From: Tenebrio molitor
Taxonomy: Eukaryota; Arthropoda; Insecta; Coleoptera; Tenebrionidae
Assembly (NCBI RefSeq): GCF_963966145.1
Contig: NC_091051.1
Span: forward strand, 18,476,001 to 18,540,000
Length of the DNA stretch: 64,000 bases
Reading direction: 5' to 3'
In this document: positions 43,561 to 53,056 of the stretch, piece by piece
How the letters are laid out: the number at the start of each line of letters is the position of its first letter
Position numbering within the stretch: the stretch's first letter is position 1
Notes under the pieces: model-generated
What the model was told of the DNA's origin: nothing
Databases searched by the model: none
Seen by the model: only the letters and a program-made list of their open reading frames with translations
Translations under genes and position numbers: made by a program

Positions 43561-44254
43561 AAATTATTCTTTTTATTTTGTTTTTTTACGTCATTTGTTG
43601 CATTCTACAATCGTTTAAGTTATAAAATTTGGTCTTAAATTTTTACTAATAATGATGCTAAAATAAATAGGTTAGTTCAATCCAGTTTTTGTCTTCTTTC
43701 TTTCAGAACTGCCACTGTGCTTGATCTGTTGTTCAAAACCTACGTGTAACTTCAGCTTTTTGCAATGTCAAGAATGTTCCTAAAAGTCTTTTCTTTCATT
43801 TCGACGATGACGCGTCCCGCTCGTGTAGCTGCGCTAATACGTTGCAGATGCAGAGTGTATGCACAGGAGTCAGGATACATTTCTTGTGATTCCGATTCAC
43901 TTCACAGGCCCTGCATATTTCACTTTTTACTTAGATTTTTAAGGTATAATAGTAATATTACTCACTTGACGCTACGTCACCATTTTACCTTCCATCAACA
44001 AAGATTCAATTCATCATATCCCTCCCGTCAATTTCCCATACCCCTCAAGGTTACAATTGCTCTGAAAATTTTCACTCATAACAAACAATATTTCATTCAT
44101 TGCCGGAAGAAGAAACTTCTTGCATTCCCTGATGAAGATTCTATACATCTGTTCGCCTGCCTTTGGCGAAATTATTCCATTTTTGTTTATTTCAAAAGTA
44201 GCTGTCACTTTTGACGTCTGTTCCGACAAGTCGACAAGATAAATATTGAATATA

Positions 44255-44659
44255 CCGGGACATTTTTTTAACACTGAACATAGTCCATACTAATTCCCTA
44301 TGTTCAATTTTAAAAAACACAGATCAATGAATTGTGAGTTGCTATGCAACCAATTATACACGATCTACAAAAATGGTCGAAATTTTGCAATAATGTTAAA
44401 ATTTGTTCCAATTGATGAAATTGGTCTATCATGTGTTGTATTGGAAATGTTACGCACATTTCTAATGATTTTATTAGCATGAAATAAGTGCATTATGTGT
44501 ACTTTTTTCGTCAAACAACTTGACCATTTTATTAAACTGTCAAGTACTTATTTTCGTTACCTTGGTTACGTAATTACATACATGCATTGACCTGTGCTTT
44601 TTAAAACTGAACATAGGGAATAAGTATGGGCTATGTTCAGTATTAAAAAAATGTCCCGG
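44255..44659. mobile_element. MITE with CCGGGACATT ends
   Basis: CCGGGACATTTTTTTAACAC and its complement GTCCCGG at 44659 form TIRs that continue through CTGAACATAG … ATTCCCTATGTTC. TA at both borders. Non-coding. Confidence 0.8.
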
Positions 44660-44674
44660 TAGAATATAGCCTAA

Positions 44675-44868
44675 GGGAGTCCGTTTCGGCTCAGGGACGC
44701 GAGGGTCGCGGGTTCGATTCCGACCCAGGGCGAAATTAAAAAAAAAAAAAAAAGCTATATTCTGTCTCGTGATTCGGAAGTCACGTTAAGCCATTGGTCC
44801 CGGTCTATTGAGTTGGTTATCATGCCCCTCATAGATTTGTAAACCAGTCCTAGACTGTGTAACAAATT
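44675..44868 (+). repeat. tRNA-derived SINE
   Basis: A B box GGTTCGATTCC at 44711-44721 follows an A-box-like stretch. A 16-base A run (44738-44753) then joins to a body (GATTCGGAAGTCACGTTAAG … AGTCCTAGACTGTG) that recurs at 9536-9640 on the other strand. Not a functional tRNA: no acceptor stem pairing is visible. Confidence 0.7.
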
Positions 44869-45164
44869 TTTATTATGCATACGAATTACACGTTGCTTGG
44901 CAATTGAGGGAAGGTACTCAATTTTCTCGTAAAGGGAAAATTAGATCGAGCTCTATTGGTCAATTTGATTAATTCATAACTAAAAAGCTGTTGCAGGGTG
45001 AACATTTTTTACCTTCATTACCATCAAGGAAAACGCACTCTAAATTTGATCCGCAAGTTCTGGGACACCTGTATAATTTAATTTTTAATGTAAAAATTTT
45101 AATTGACCTCAAACAAAAACAAACAACCATCTAAGTTTAACAATAAAGTTTAACAACGCAAATG

Positions 45165-45325
45165 TTGAAATTATTCCCTGCCAACCATTTGGCACTTAAC
45201 GACACTTTGTACACTGCACTCAATAATGTCAGGGCTTTTCGTTCCATTTTAGAGCGAATTTGCTGCAGTAAATCCTCTAAATTGTTTGGTCGATTAAAAT
45301 AAACCTTCTGTTTTAAATATACCCA
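45165..45325 (-). pseudogene. Tc1/mariner transposase C-terminus
   Basis: The minus strand reads VYLKQKVYFNRPNNLEDLL, then QQIRSKMERKALTLLSAVYK, typical of the helical end of these transposases (KVY.NRP.NLEDLK..I). It lies between the right TIRs of the two nested mariner elements, so it belongs to the outer one (40535-45652). Confidence 0.65.
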
Positions 45326-45652
45326 TACAAAAAAAAAACATTAAAAATTAAATAAAATTTTTGAAATAAAAATTGCCATTTTCTCCAAAAAAATTGTTAT
45401 GTAAGGTACCAATTTTTTTCATTCGTCGTTTATGTAGTAGAAGGGTCTATCAAAAAGAGATGAAAAAAGTGGGGGTTGTCATTTAAAAAAATTGGTGATG
45501 ACCTCATTGCGCAAAAAGGAGTGACGTCATTTAAACAAGTTGCATGTCACAGGATGGCATTTTTCAAAATAAAATCGACCTGTTCGAGTGATTTTTTAAA
45601 AACATCACATTACGTTATTATGAATTTTGTTCCAAACTTTATGTTCACACTG

Positions 45653-46384
45653 TATATAAAACTGAATGTCTGTTTGTTATTTTGTTTTGTATACAAATCT
45701 ACAGTTTTACTCAAATTTTGGTGAAATTTTACGCACTTGATCTTCAAAACAGGGGGAAAATTGCTGTCTACTTTAATTTTATAAGAACCAACTCCTACTA
45801 CCATTTTCAATCTTTTTGAGCACAGAGTTTTTTCGAGTTGGAAATCGGGTTTGCATGATATATTCCGGTGTCATAGTTTCATTTGGTTGTTTATACAAAT
45901 AGACATTTTGCAAAGTTAGTTTGACTGATAGTGCTTTACCTAAAAACGTTTTAAATGAAGCGGAACAAGCTTTAAATAACTTAATCTTACTGGAAAAATC
46001 AAAAGGGAGGTGAAATAATACGAGACAATCGAACAATGGCAGGATCTAAGTAAGACTATGACTGTAAATGAAAGTGTTATCTTGGTGTATTTTCATGAAA
46101 TGGTAAGTGTTCGTAGTATTAGTTATCTTTTTTTTATACCGTCAAAGAAACGTAGCCCCTCATCATTATGGACGTATTACTCGATGCTGCGAAGTACGAA
46201 CATAAAAGACGTCTGAAAAGCTTGCATTACTAGGAATTAATTAATTAATTAATTAAAAAGTTTTTTCGAGTTGGAGATCCCCTCACTTTCGCCGCTTCAC
46301 CCCCACGCCTTCGTCTGGGTTTATCACAAAGTAATTTTTGAGAACTGTTCCCAACTCAAGAAAAAAAAGTACATTTATTTATAC
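45653..46384. other. no gene; AATT microsatellite
   Basis: An AATT run at 46235-46255. A minus open frame at 45779-46036 has no recognisable features. Nothing else. Confidence 0.4.
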
Positions 46385-46634
46385 AGTGAGTTTTTTTTAA
46401 GACTGGACATAGGGTTATTTTTCAACCCCCTGTTAACTTTTATTTTTATGAAAATTACAAAACCTAGCATTGTTTTTAGATTAAACAATAATATCTACTC
46501 ACATACTTTATTTTTTAATACCTAAATAGTTGTAATAAACAATTTACAAACAAAATGTTAATTGCAAAAAATAGTTAGGTACTTTAAAAACGATAGATTC
46601 ATTATTATGTTATAACAAGGTTCTTTACTTCAAT

Positions 46635-46670
46635 AAAAATTAAATGAAATGTTCAAAATGGCCTCCATAG
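46635..46670 (-). pseudogene. mariner C-terminal scrap
   Basis: The minus strand reads GGHFEHFI followed by a stop, the last residues of mariner-type transposases in this window. No more of the gene is readable. Confidence 0.45.
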
Positions 46671-46710
46671 ACAGTTAAGCAATTACACAATCAATTGCAT
46701 AATACATATA

Positions 46711-47095
46711 ATACATTCATTTTTGTTTTAGACCAGAGTAGGCTATTTTAATTTTTTTAAATGTTGGTATCGGGGCTATGTCAAGATAACAAAATCAAAA
46801 TTGTTCGAACTGCCAGTGTCAAATTTGACATTATTATTAAGTATTAAGGTAAATTAGTTTTAAATTTGTGCAATATTTACATTTATCACTAAATACACAC
46901 ATTATTGAGACCTCGAAACTATGTAGTTAATTGGAAAATGATAATGCTTGGCTACATGGTCATGAATTTTGACAAGAAAGTGTAACCTCAAATATTATAC
47001 ATGATGTATATTGTCATTCAGCCACAGTCTTACCATACAACTCGCCAAATTTCCATAGCCTACTCTGGTCTAAAACAAAAGTGAATGCACTGTAT
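46711..47095. mobile_element. MITE with CAGTGCATT-type ends
   Basis: ATACATTCATTTTTGTTTTA and its complement near 47070-47095 (TAAAACAAAAGTGAATGCAC) are TIRs that continue through GACCAGAGTAGGCTAT. The right terminus, CACTGTA, resembles that of the 56679-61171 element. Confidence 0.7.
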
Positions 47096-47096
47096 A

Positions 47097-47523
47097 TCAA
47101 AATTACAAATGTCAGGTGAAATTTCAGCCTACTAAAAATTTAAAATTGAAGCAAACGGGATTCAAAAAACATCTTTTTGGTAGCTTATTCCTTGCTTCTG
47201 GTTATTAAATTGAAATTGTTTCAATACATTATCATATCCCACAACTTTACTACAAAATTGGGTTGAATATTTTCATGAGGACAAAAGTTAAGATTGAAAA
47301 ATTAGCATGTAAAACCCTATCGCCAATCTTAAAAAAAAATTAATGTATAATCTTTGCCAAAATTATAAAGCCACATGTTGGCAATACAAAAATCCTAATA
47401 GTTATGTTATTAACGTTCTTAGAATGGCAGAATGTCAAGTGCTGATTATTTGAAACACCACGCAAACGAAGAAATAATTTGAATAACAACTTAAAACGTG
47501 TTGTTTTTAATTATTTTTGGTTA
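47097..47523. other. nothing recognised
   Basis: GAATATTTTCATGAGGACAAAAGTTAA near 47267 resembles part of the long TIR at 61075. No other feature. Confidence 0.35.
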
Positions 47524-47986
47524 TACAGGGTGTCTCAAAATTCGCGAATTCCATGTTCAGAGCGTTGTATCAGTAGTCCAAATATGGAAATTAAAAAAAA
47601 ATCGGAACTCCCCCCACAAAGATACATTGGTCTGAAGGTGCACTCTTTGAAGTGCGTTTTCTTTAAATACAGGCTGAAAAGTTCAGTGTTATTGTTATTT
47701 ATGGTGTAGATGATTGTGGAAAATAATAACGTAAAACAATTTTTTGAAGAATAGCTTTTACTTTAAAAAATCTAAAATTTTGTAATTTTTCTTAAAAATG
47801 GGACGGCAACATAGCTAGAATAGTATTTTGTCACTGTGGATATGAAGGCTGCTATGTATTGAACAAAATTAAAGTGCTTATATCTTCTTCAGGAAGAGTG
47901 AATTTTTTTTTCTAAGTATTTTTCGAGCTCCACTGGGTCCTTCCATGCTCTGAATTCGGAATTCGTTAATTTTGAAACATCCTGTA
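47524..47986. mobile_element. MITE with mariner-type TIRs
   Basis: TACAGGGTGTCTCAAAATTC and GAATTCGTTAATTTTGAAACATCCTGTA are imperfect inverted ends, with CCATGTTCAGAGCG answering CATGCTCTGAATTC. Non-coding. Confidence 0.7.
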
Positions 47987-48514
47987 GGTATTGTAAACTA
48001 ATTTAGTAGAAACTTTCGTACAAGTCGTTTATCTTTCAATCCCACAATCACAAAGAACAGCACAAGGCCTAACCTAACAACTTAACATTTTATTTTCCCC
48101 ATATCAAACCCCGAGCGAATATATCGGGCGTTCAGATAAAATCTGGGGCTGGGAAGGCGTTGGAAACCTTTAATTGTTTTGCTTTTTTTAAGTGTAAATT
48201 GACAGTTGTTAACTATGTAGAGCTAAACTAAAATTTATAAACAAAAATTTGTTCTGTTTTGTTTTCTTTGCAATGTTTTACATAAAAAATACAATAAAAA
48301 ACGATTCCTATTCTCGAAGCAAATTAATATCTAAGAGCACCCTTTGATAAAAACAAACTTATTCAATTATGTGCCAATTAAACATAAACAATTAAACAAA
48401 TGGTATTCATGTCAAACGGCGGGAAATTGAAACATTACACTGCTCCAAATGGTTTACTTTTTCAACACCTACTCAGCCCAGGTTTTCATTTGAACACATG
48501 ACGTTGCCGATTGT
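47987..48514. other. nothing recognised
   Basis: AT-rich, no gene or repeat boundary. Confidence 0.4.
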
Positions 48515-48827
48515 ACGGGGATATCAAAAATTATCTTGGTCAAAGGTGGTCATGGATTGGAAAACATCCGTCTCAACTTATTTCGTGTGTTTTGTAGGGT
48601 TTTGTTCCATACGTTGAAGAATGTCATTAACAACTTCTTTTATTTCTTCGGTACAAACGATTGCCCTACCAGCACAGAGCCAGTTTTGCGAAACACACCA
48701 ACACAATTTGTAAGGCATGCATAAAAATTCAGATTTTGGCATTCAAAAAATTATTGACACAAATGCTTCGATAATTATTTAAAAATCCATGACCACCTTT
48801 GACCAAGATAATTTTTGATATCCCGGT
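48515..48827. mobile_element. MITE with about 40-bp near-perfect TIRs
   Basis: GGGGATATCAAAAATTATCT at 48518 and its complement ending at about 48824 continue without mismatch through TGGTCAAAGGTGGTCATGGAT. The inside is non-coding. Confidence 0.85.
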
Positions 48828-48986
48828 ATTTTCACGTAACAAATTTGCGGCCGAAGCCGCGGGTAAAAGCTAGTAAAAAATAAAAGTGAAAATATAGAAA
48901 AAAATCCTTAATTTCAGTGTTAACTTTTTTCCATAGAATGTCCGTAGTATGTAACAAACTTCTGCAGCAGAAAATTTGAGATAAGT

Positions 48987-49358
48987 ACTATGCCGGCCAA
49001 AAAATTTTGGCCGTCATTGTCTGTCAATTCAAAAAGAAATAAATTGTAATCCGTACTTTATTGTCATCATGATTACCGTCTTTACTATGAACGTTATTTT
49101 TTGGGTGGTAAATTTCAAAACTCAAAATTATTTTGTCCTTTCTACTACACAGAACGTTTACCTCAGGTTATCTATGTACGATTGCTCTAATTCTCTATTC
49201 ATGTCGGATTTTTGGAATATCTGAGCTTCAAACAGTTTAAGTTGATTGTCAAAATGACAAGAATCGAAAGTGGGGTTACGATTTGTAAAGGTTTATTTAC
49301 GCTTTACTTGAATGTCAAGAAAGTGACGGCCAAAATTTTTTGGCCGCCATAGTACATA
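48987..49358. mobile_element. MITE with GCCGGCCAAAA-type ends
   Basis: GTACTATGCCGGCCAAAAAA and its complement (TTTTTTGGCCGCCATAGTAC) form TIRs of about 32 bp. A partial relative lies at 20986-21160. Non-coding. Confidence 0.8.
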
Positions 49359-49406
49359 TTCAAAAAAACACCCTAAGATTTCTAAAAACAATTAAAAAAA
49401 AGGTTT

Positions 49407-49890
49407 CATTAATAGTTATTTTTCTGTAATTGATTCAAAAAATTGAAATTCACGCATAGTTATCTGTGCCTGAAGTGGGTCATTTTCTGACGTGTATTTT
49501 TTTTTTGCATTGTTAGTAAGATCGAAACCATAGAAACCATACAAAACAGTGTGTGAAATGCAATTTCACGCATACGACTATTTCTGTTTTTCATTTCACG
49601 CACTGTTTTTTATTAGTTACCTAGCAACATGGTCACTGCATTGAAACTTCAGAATTCCTTCAAAAATTTGAATTTTTAATTTCAATTTTTTGAATCAATT
49701 ATAGAAAAAATATTGTTTATATTTCGTGCGTGAAGATGTTTTTGTGCATTCAAAGGCTTATACTGCCTCGACCTTCGTCTCGGCGTAAAAGACCTTTTCA
49801 TGCACAAAAAACACGCACTTAATATAAAAATAACTATTTTGTATTAAGTGCGTGAAGTGAGTGTTTTTTGTGCATGAAAAGGTCTTTTAC
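49407..49890. repeat. cluster of foldbacks with a CTCGACC core
   Basis: ATTGATTCAAAAAATTGAAA at 49430 pairs with its complement at about 49681. A second hairpin (TGCGTGAAGATGTTTTTGTGC … GCACAAAAAACACGCACTT, 49728-49822) has the core GCCTCGACCTTCGTCTCGGC. Part of it (TTTTGTGCATGAAAAGGTC) is repeated inverted at 49867. No genes. Confidence 0.6.
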
Positions 49891-49999
49891 GCAGAGAGGC
49901 AGGTCGAGGATTGCTCAATTCGTCACCTTCGAGAACCAAAGCGATAGGGTAATTCACGAGTGATAATGAGCCCGACGGAATTGAAAATGCCACCCACAA

Positions 50000-50482
50000 T
50001 ACAGGGTTATTCACAAGAGGGGTATTTCTGAATTTCTTTTTGCCGCAACCCATTATACACATTGCAAGAATATCTTGATTTCAAATTTTGAAAATAATTA
50101 TAACTGAATCCACGATGGCTCTTAGTCCTGTCTCTTTGACGTTAAAGCAAAAAATCTTTGTCAATTCGAAAAATTTGTTTTTGCAATAACGACGAAAAGA
50201 CTGACAGTGTGGAAAGAATTCTGTCACCTCTGCGGATGGTTAGAAGCCGATGGTAGACACTTCGAACACCTTTTACATTAACTTAATTCGTTAATTTATT
50301 TGTTGAATTTTGATTAAATACAGGTTATCTGCCAATCTGACATTTCTGACAAATCTATCAAACTTACTTTGATTTCTAATTTAAAAAAAATAACACATTT
50401 GATTTAGTAGTTACTGCCATTGGTATTGTTGGTTGCGGCAAAATAAAAATTCAGAAGTACCCCTCTCGTGAATAAACCTGTA
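50000..50482 (+). mobile_element. mariner-derived MITE, tandem unit 1
   Basis: TACAGGGTTATTCACAAGAG to CTCTCGTGAATAAACCTGTA, with TIRs of about 50 bp. The inside keeps scraps of a transposase: the start MALSPVSLTLKQKIFV and the end LEADGRHFEHLLH, with everything between deleted. Confidence 0.85.
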
Positions 50483-50967
50483 TACAGGGTTATTCACGAG
50501 AGGGGTATTTCTGAATTTCTTTTTACGGCAACCCATTATACACATTGCAACAATATCTTGATTTCAAATTTAGAAAATAATTATAACTGAATCCACGATG
50601 GCTCTTAGTTCTGTCTCTTTGACGTTAAAGCAAAAAATTTTTGTCAATTCGAAAAATGTGTTTTTACAATAACGACGAAAAGACTGACGTGCTCCTCATT
50701 TATGGAGAGTGTGGAAAGAATTCTGTCGCCGCTGCGGATGTTTAGAAGCCCATGGTAGACACTTCGAACACCTTTTATTGAATTTTGTTGAATTTTGATT
50801 AAATACAGGTTATCTGCCAATCTGACATTTCTCACAAATCTATCCAACTTACTTTGATTTCTAATTTAAAAGAAATAACACATTTGATTTAGTAGTTACT
50901 GCCATTGGTATTGTTGGTTGCGACAAAATAAAAATTCAGAAGTACCCCTCTCGTGAGTAACCCTGTA
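50483..50967 (+). mobile_element. mariner-derived MITE, tandem unit 2
   Basis: The same element as 50000-50482, repeated directly with no spacer; the two share the TA at the junction. Differences are few: an extra CGTGCTCCTCATTTATGGAG near 50689 and a loss near 50780. It keeps HGRHFEHLL-type transposase ends. Either two insertions at one TA or an unequal exchange. Confidence 0.85.
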
Positions 50968-50987
50968 TTTGGAAAGTCAACGTGAAT

Positions 50988-51316
50988 AGTGTCTCAGAAC
51001 TGCCTCCTCAGAGAAAAAAGGGAGTATTTGGGTAAATGTGATAATATGAATTTTAAAGAAAAAAGGTCCTATCTCAAGCGATAATCAAGAAAAAACATCC
51101 TAGACTTGACCAATCAGAGTTGAGCACCATCAAGGTATGATGACCGCAATTTTGCGTTGCCAGGGTTTCGAAGTCAAAATACCAAGTAAAATTTTCGCTA
51201 ATTGTTGCGATATCAATAATTATTTTCGCTGTCTAGCAACCTGTCCAATTTTAGTCATCTTGAAGTCTCTTTTGCAATCGGCTGTTTTTTATGGGGAGGC
51301 AGTTCTGAGGCAGGCT
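50988..51316. mobile_element. inverted-repeat element
   Basis: TCTCAGAACTGCCTCCTCAG near 50989 and its complement GGGGAGGCAGTTCTGAGGC near 51294. Non-coding interior; its right end overlaps the edge of the Tc1 remnant. Confidence 0.55.
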
Positions 51317-51319
51317 AGG

Positions 51320-52160
51320 TATACTAATTAGAAAACACTTATTATCCCATAAGTGCTCAATTGAGTTGCAGTCAGGGTTACGTGCTGGCCACTCCATAAC
51401 TGAAATTTCAATATTCCTAAGGTAGTCGGAAACTACCCTTGCAACATGTGGCCGTCCATTATCCTGCATATAAATGAAGTCTTGCCCTACCAATGCGGCA
51501 AATGGTACAATAAGAGGTTCCAAGATGTCCGTGATACAGGGTGTGTCAAAAGTTGCGGATACGCTCTTGGAACTTGGAAGTATTCACTTTCGAGTATCCG
51601 CTACGGTTGTTAGTTTTATTTTATCTAAATTCGTTGAGACACAGTGAGCTTTCAAATGTTAGAATAAGAACCTATCATAACTGAAATTATCTGTGTTATA
51701 AACAAAATAGGTGTTAGAAACGAATCAAAAATAAGTTAAGAACAACTCCTAGTGGTTATAGCGATAAGTATGTATATCGATGTTCATTTAAATATAATAA
51801 ATTGCCTCTATCTGACACCACCAACTCTGTAGCTGCGTCTAAAGATATTCCTTCCCATACCATTATTGACCTTCCCCAAAACTCTCTTAATAACGAAATT
51901 AAACTGCGCATATCGCTCACCAGGACGTTTTTACACCATTTTCCGTCCGTCAGACTTGTATAGACAAAATCTGGATTCATCGCCAATTTTGTTCGACCCA
52001 ATTGACATGTTGTAATACAAAGTTTAAACGGGCCCTCCGATGGACTGCAGTTAATCTGATATCTGTATCTGATTCTCCTTTAGTCTTCTTTTAATCATAT
52101 TGTCAATCAGGCGGAGTGCATATTTGTCCAACATGCGATTTTGAAGTAGAGGAGCAGTGA
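51320..52160 (-). pseudogene. Tc1-like transposase, interrupted
   Basis: Reading leftward: MIKRRLKENQIQIS (helix-turn-helix end), DESRFCLYKSDGRKMV with the first Asp, a stop, KRPGERYAQF, and GRSIMVWEGISLDAATELVV. Then about 220 bp of foreign DNA beginning TACAGGGTGTGTC (51535). Then VPFAALVGQDFIYMQDNGRP with the second Asp and WPARNPDCNSIEHLWD with the final Glu. Catalytic blocks are recognisable, but stops, shifts and the insertion disable it. Confidence 0.8.
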
Positions 52161-52219
52161 CAAGCCTTTCTCTAAGTGCTTATTCACAATGGACATAAGA
52201 CATAAGAAATAGGTACATA

Positions 52220-52630
52220 AGAAGTAGTGACCAGGCAAAGCATGAGGTACATGCTAATGGTAAGTGTGGATTTTACGATGGCTCGTGGCCGTAAGGTGGA
52301 CGGGGGCCGACCTTCGGGCTGCAAGATTAGGGGAGCATACAGCTCCCCGAAGATGACGAATTATGCTTTGTTATGGTTACTGAGATGGAAACGAGTGGAC
52401 GAAGTTGACGACTTAGCAATGAAGCATGGATTTGAGAATGGTTAGCGAGTGGATGACGTGAGGGTCACCTTCGGGGGGACCGATGCGCCATTATATGTGG
52501 TACTGAGAGGGAGGCAGGGAAGCACACCGGTTTGCCGGTGCCCTCCCATCGGGAACGGACTAACCGGTAGGTGGTATCTTCAAGAACCTAGAACTTCAGG
52601 GTAGGTAAGTCGGGCCCAGGCCCATGATAT
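52220..52630. other. GC-rich island of unknown nature
   Basis: Clearly richer in G+C than its surroundings, with runs such as GTGGACGGGGGCCGACC and GGTTTGCCGGTGCCCTCCC. There are short inverted pairs (GGGGAGC…GCTCCCC, ACCGG…CCGGT) but no long frame with a recognisable product. It ends at the duplicated protease fragment. Possibly a retroelement UTR or a structured RNA fragment; I cannot name it. Confidence 0.4.
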
Positions 52631-52635
52631 TCATT

Positions 52636-52897
52636 CAGTACTGAACTCCCTCCTTTCACCTTGTTAGTCAAGCGTGTTGCAGAAAAGCTTTCGGTGAAAA
52701 TGGTGTCACTGTGCGTCGGACTTAGTGGTGGATGCAAACCTGCGTCTTCAGAAGATTCTGGTGGTCCATTGCAAGCGGACGGTATTTTAGCAGGAGTGGT
52801 ATCCTGGGGAAATGGATGTAGACTGCCAGACTACCCTGGAGTTTATGCACGTGTGTCAACACTTCGACAGTTTATTCAAAACATTACTGAACTATGA
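52636..52897 (+). pseudogene. third trypsin-like protease, 3' fragment
   Basis: It aligns with the last exon of protease gene 2 from AGTACTGAACT onward, with small deletions. It keeps SEDSGGPLQADGILAGVVSW and the C-terminal helix, but lacks the signal, His and Asp parts. The conserved Cys191 has become Ser (PASSEDSGG) and position 189 is Pro. It marks the left edge of the second copy of the duplicated block. Confidence 0.85.
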
Positions 52898-52956
52898 TTC
52901 ACTAGTCCACAAAGTTGCAACAAAAAGTTATTAGGAGTAGGTAACTGCTGAATTGT

Positions 52957-52962
52957 TTTATT
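52957..52962 (-). terminator. polyadenylation signal of SARDH2
   Basis: AATAAA on the minus strand, about 95 bases after the SARDH2 stop codon. Confidence 0.5.
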
Positions 52963-53056
52963 TTAATGTTGTACTTAAAATATTGAAAACTTTAAAAACA
53001 TGGAGTAGTCTTCAGTTTTTTTGTTTGTTTTAAATTGCCTATTTGTCCTCGAACTG

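Larger units (their letters stand above)
42636..45073. mobile_element. mariner-type element, internally rearranged
   Basis: TACAGGATGTCCCAGAACTC and its complement ending ACACCTGTA are TIRs of about 55 bp (continuing GCGGATCAAACTTAGAGTGC). It holds a hairpin, a tandem repeat, a transposase with its middle deleted, a MITE and a SINE. Confidence 0.8.
40535..45652. mobile_element. mariner-type element expanded by insertions
   Basis: The TA-flanked ends CAGTATGAACATAAAGTATG and the complement ending CACTG at 45652 match over about 75-100 bp with one indel (through ACAGGTCGATTTTATTTTG). A transposase C-terminal remnant lies at 45165-45325. A non-LTR remnant and a second mariner element (42636-45073) sit inside. 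Confidence 0.7.

Noticed and set aside
44675..44753. Functional tRNA gene
   Set aside because: A B box is present but no acceptor-stem pairing or complete cloverleaf can be drawn, and an A run follows directly, as in a SINE.
45779..46036. Minus-strand 85-codon open frame
   Set aside because: No recognisable motif, no start context or neighbours; length is expected by chance.
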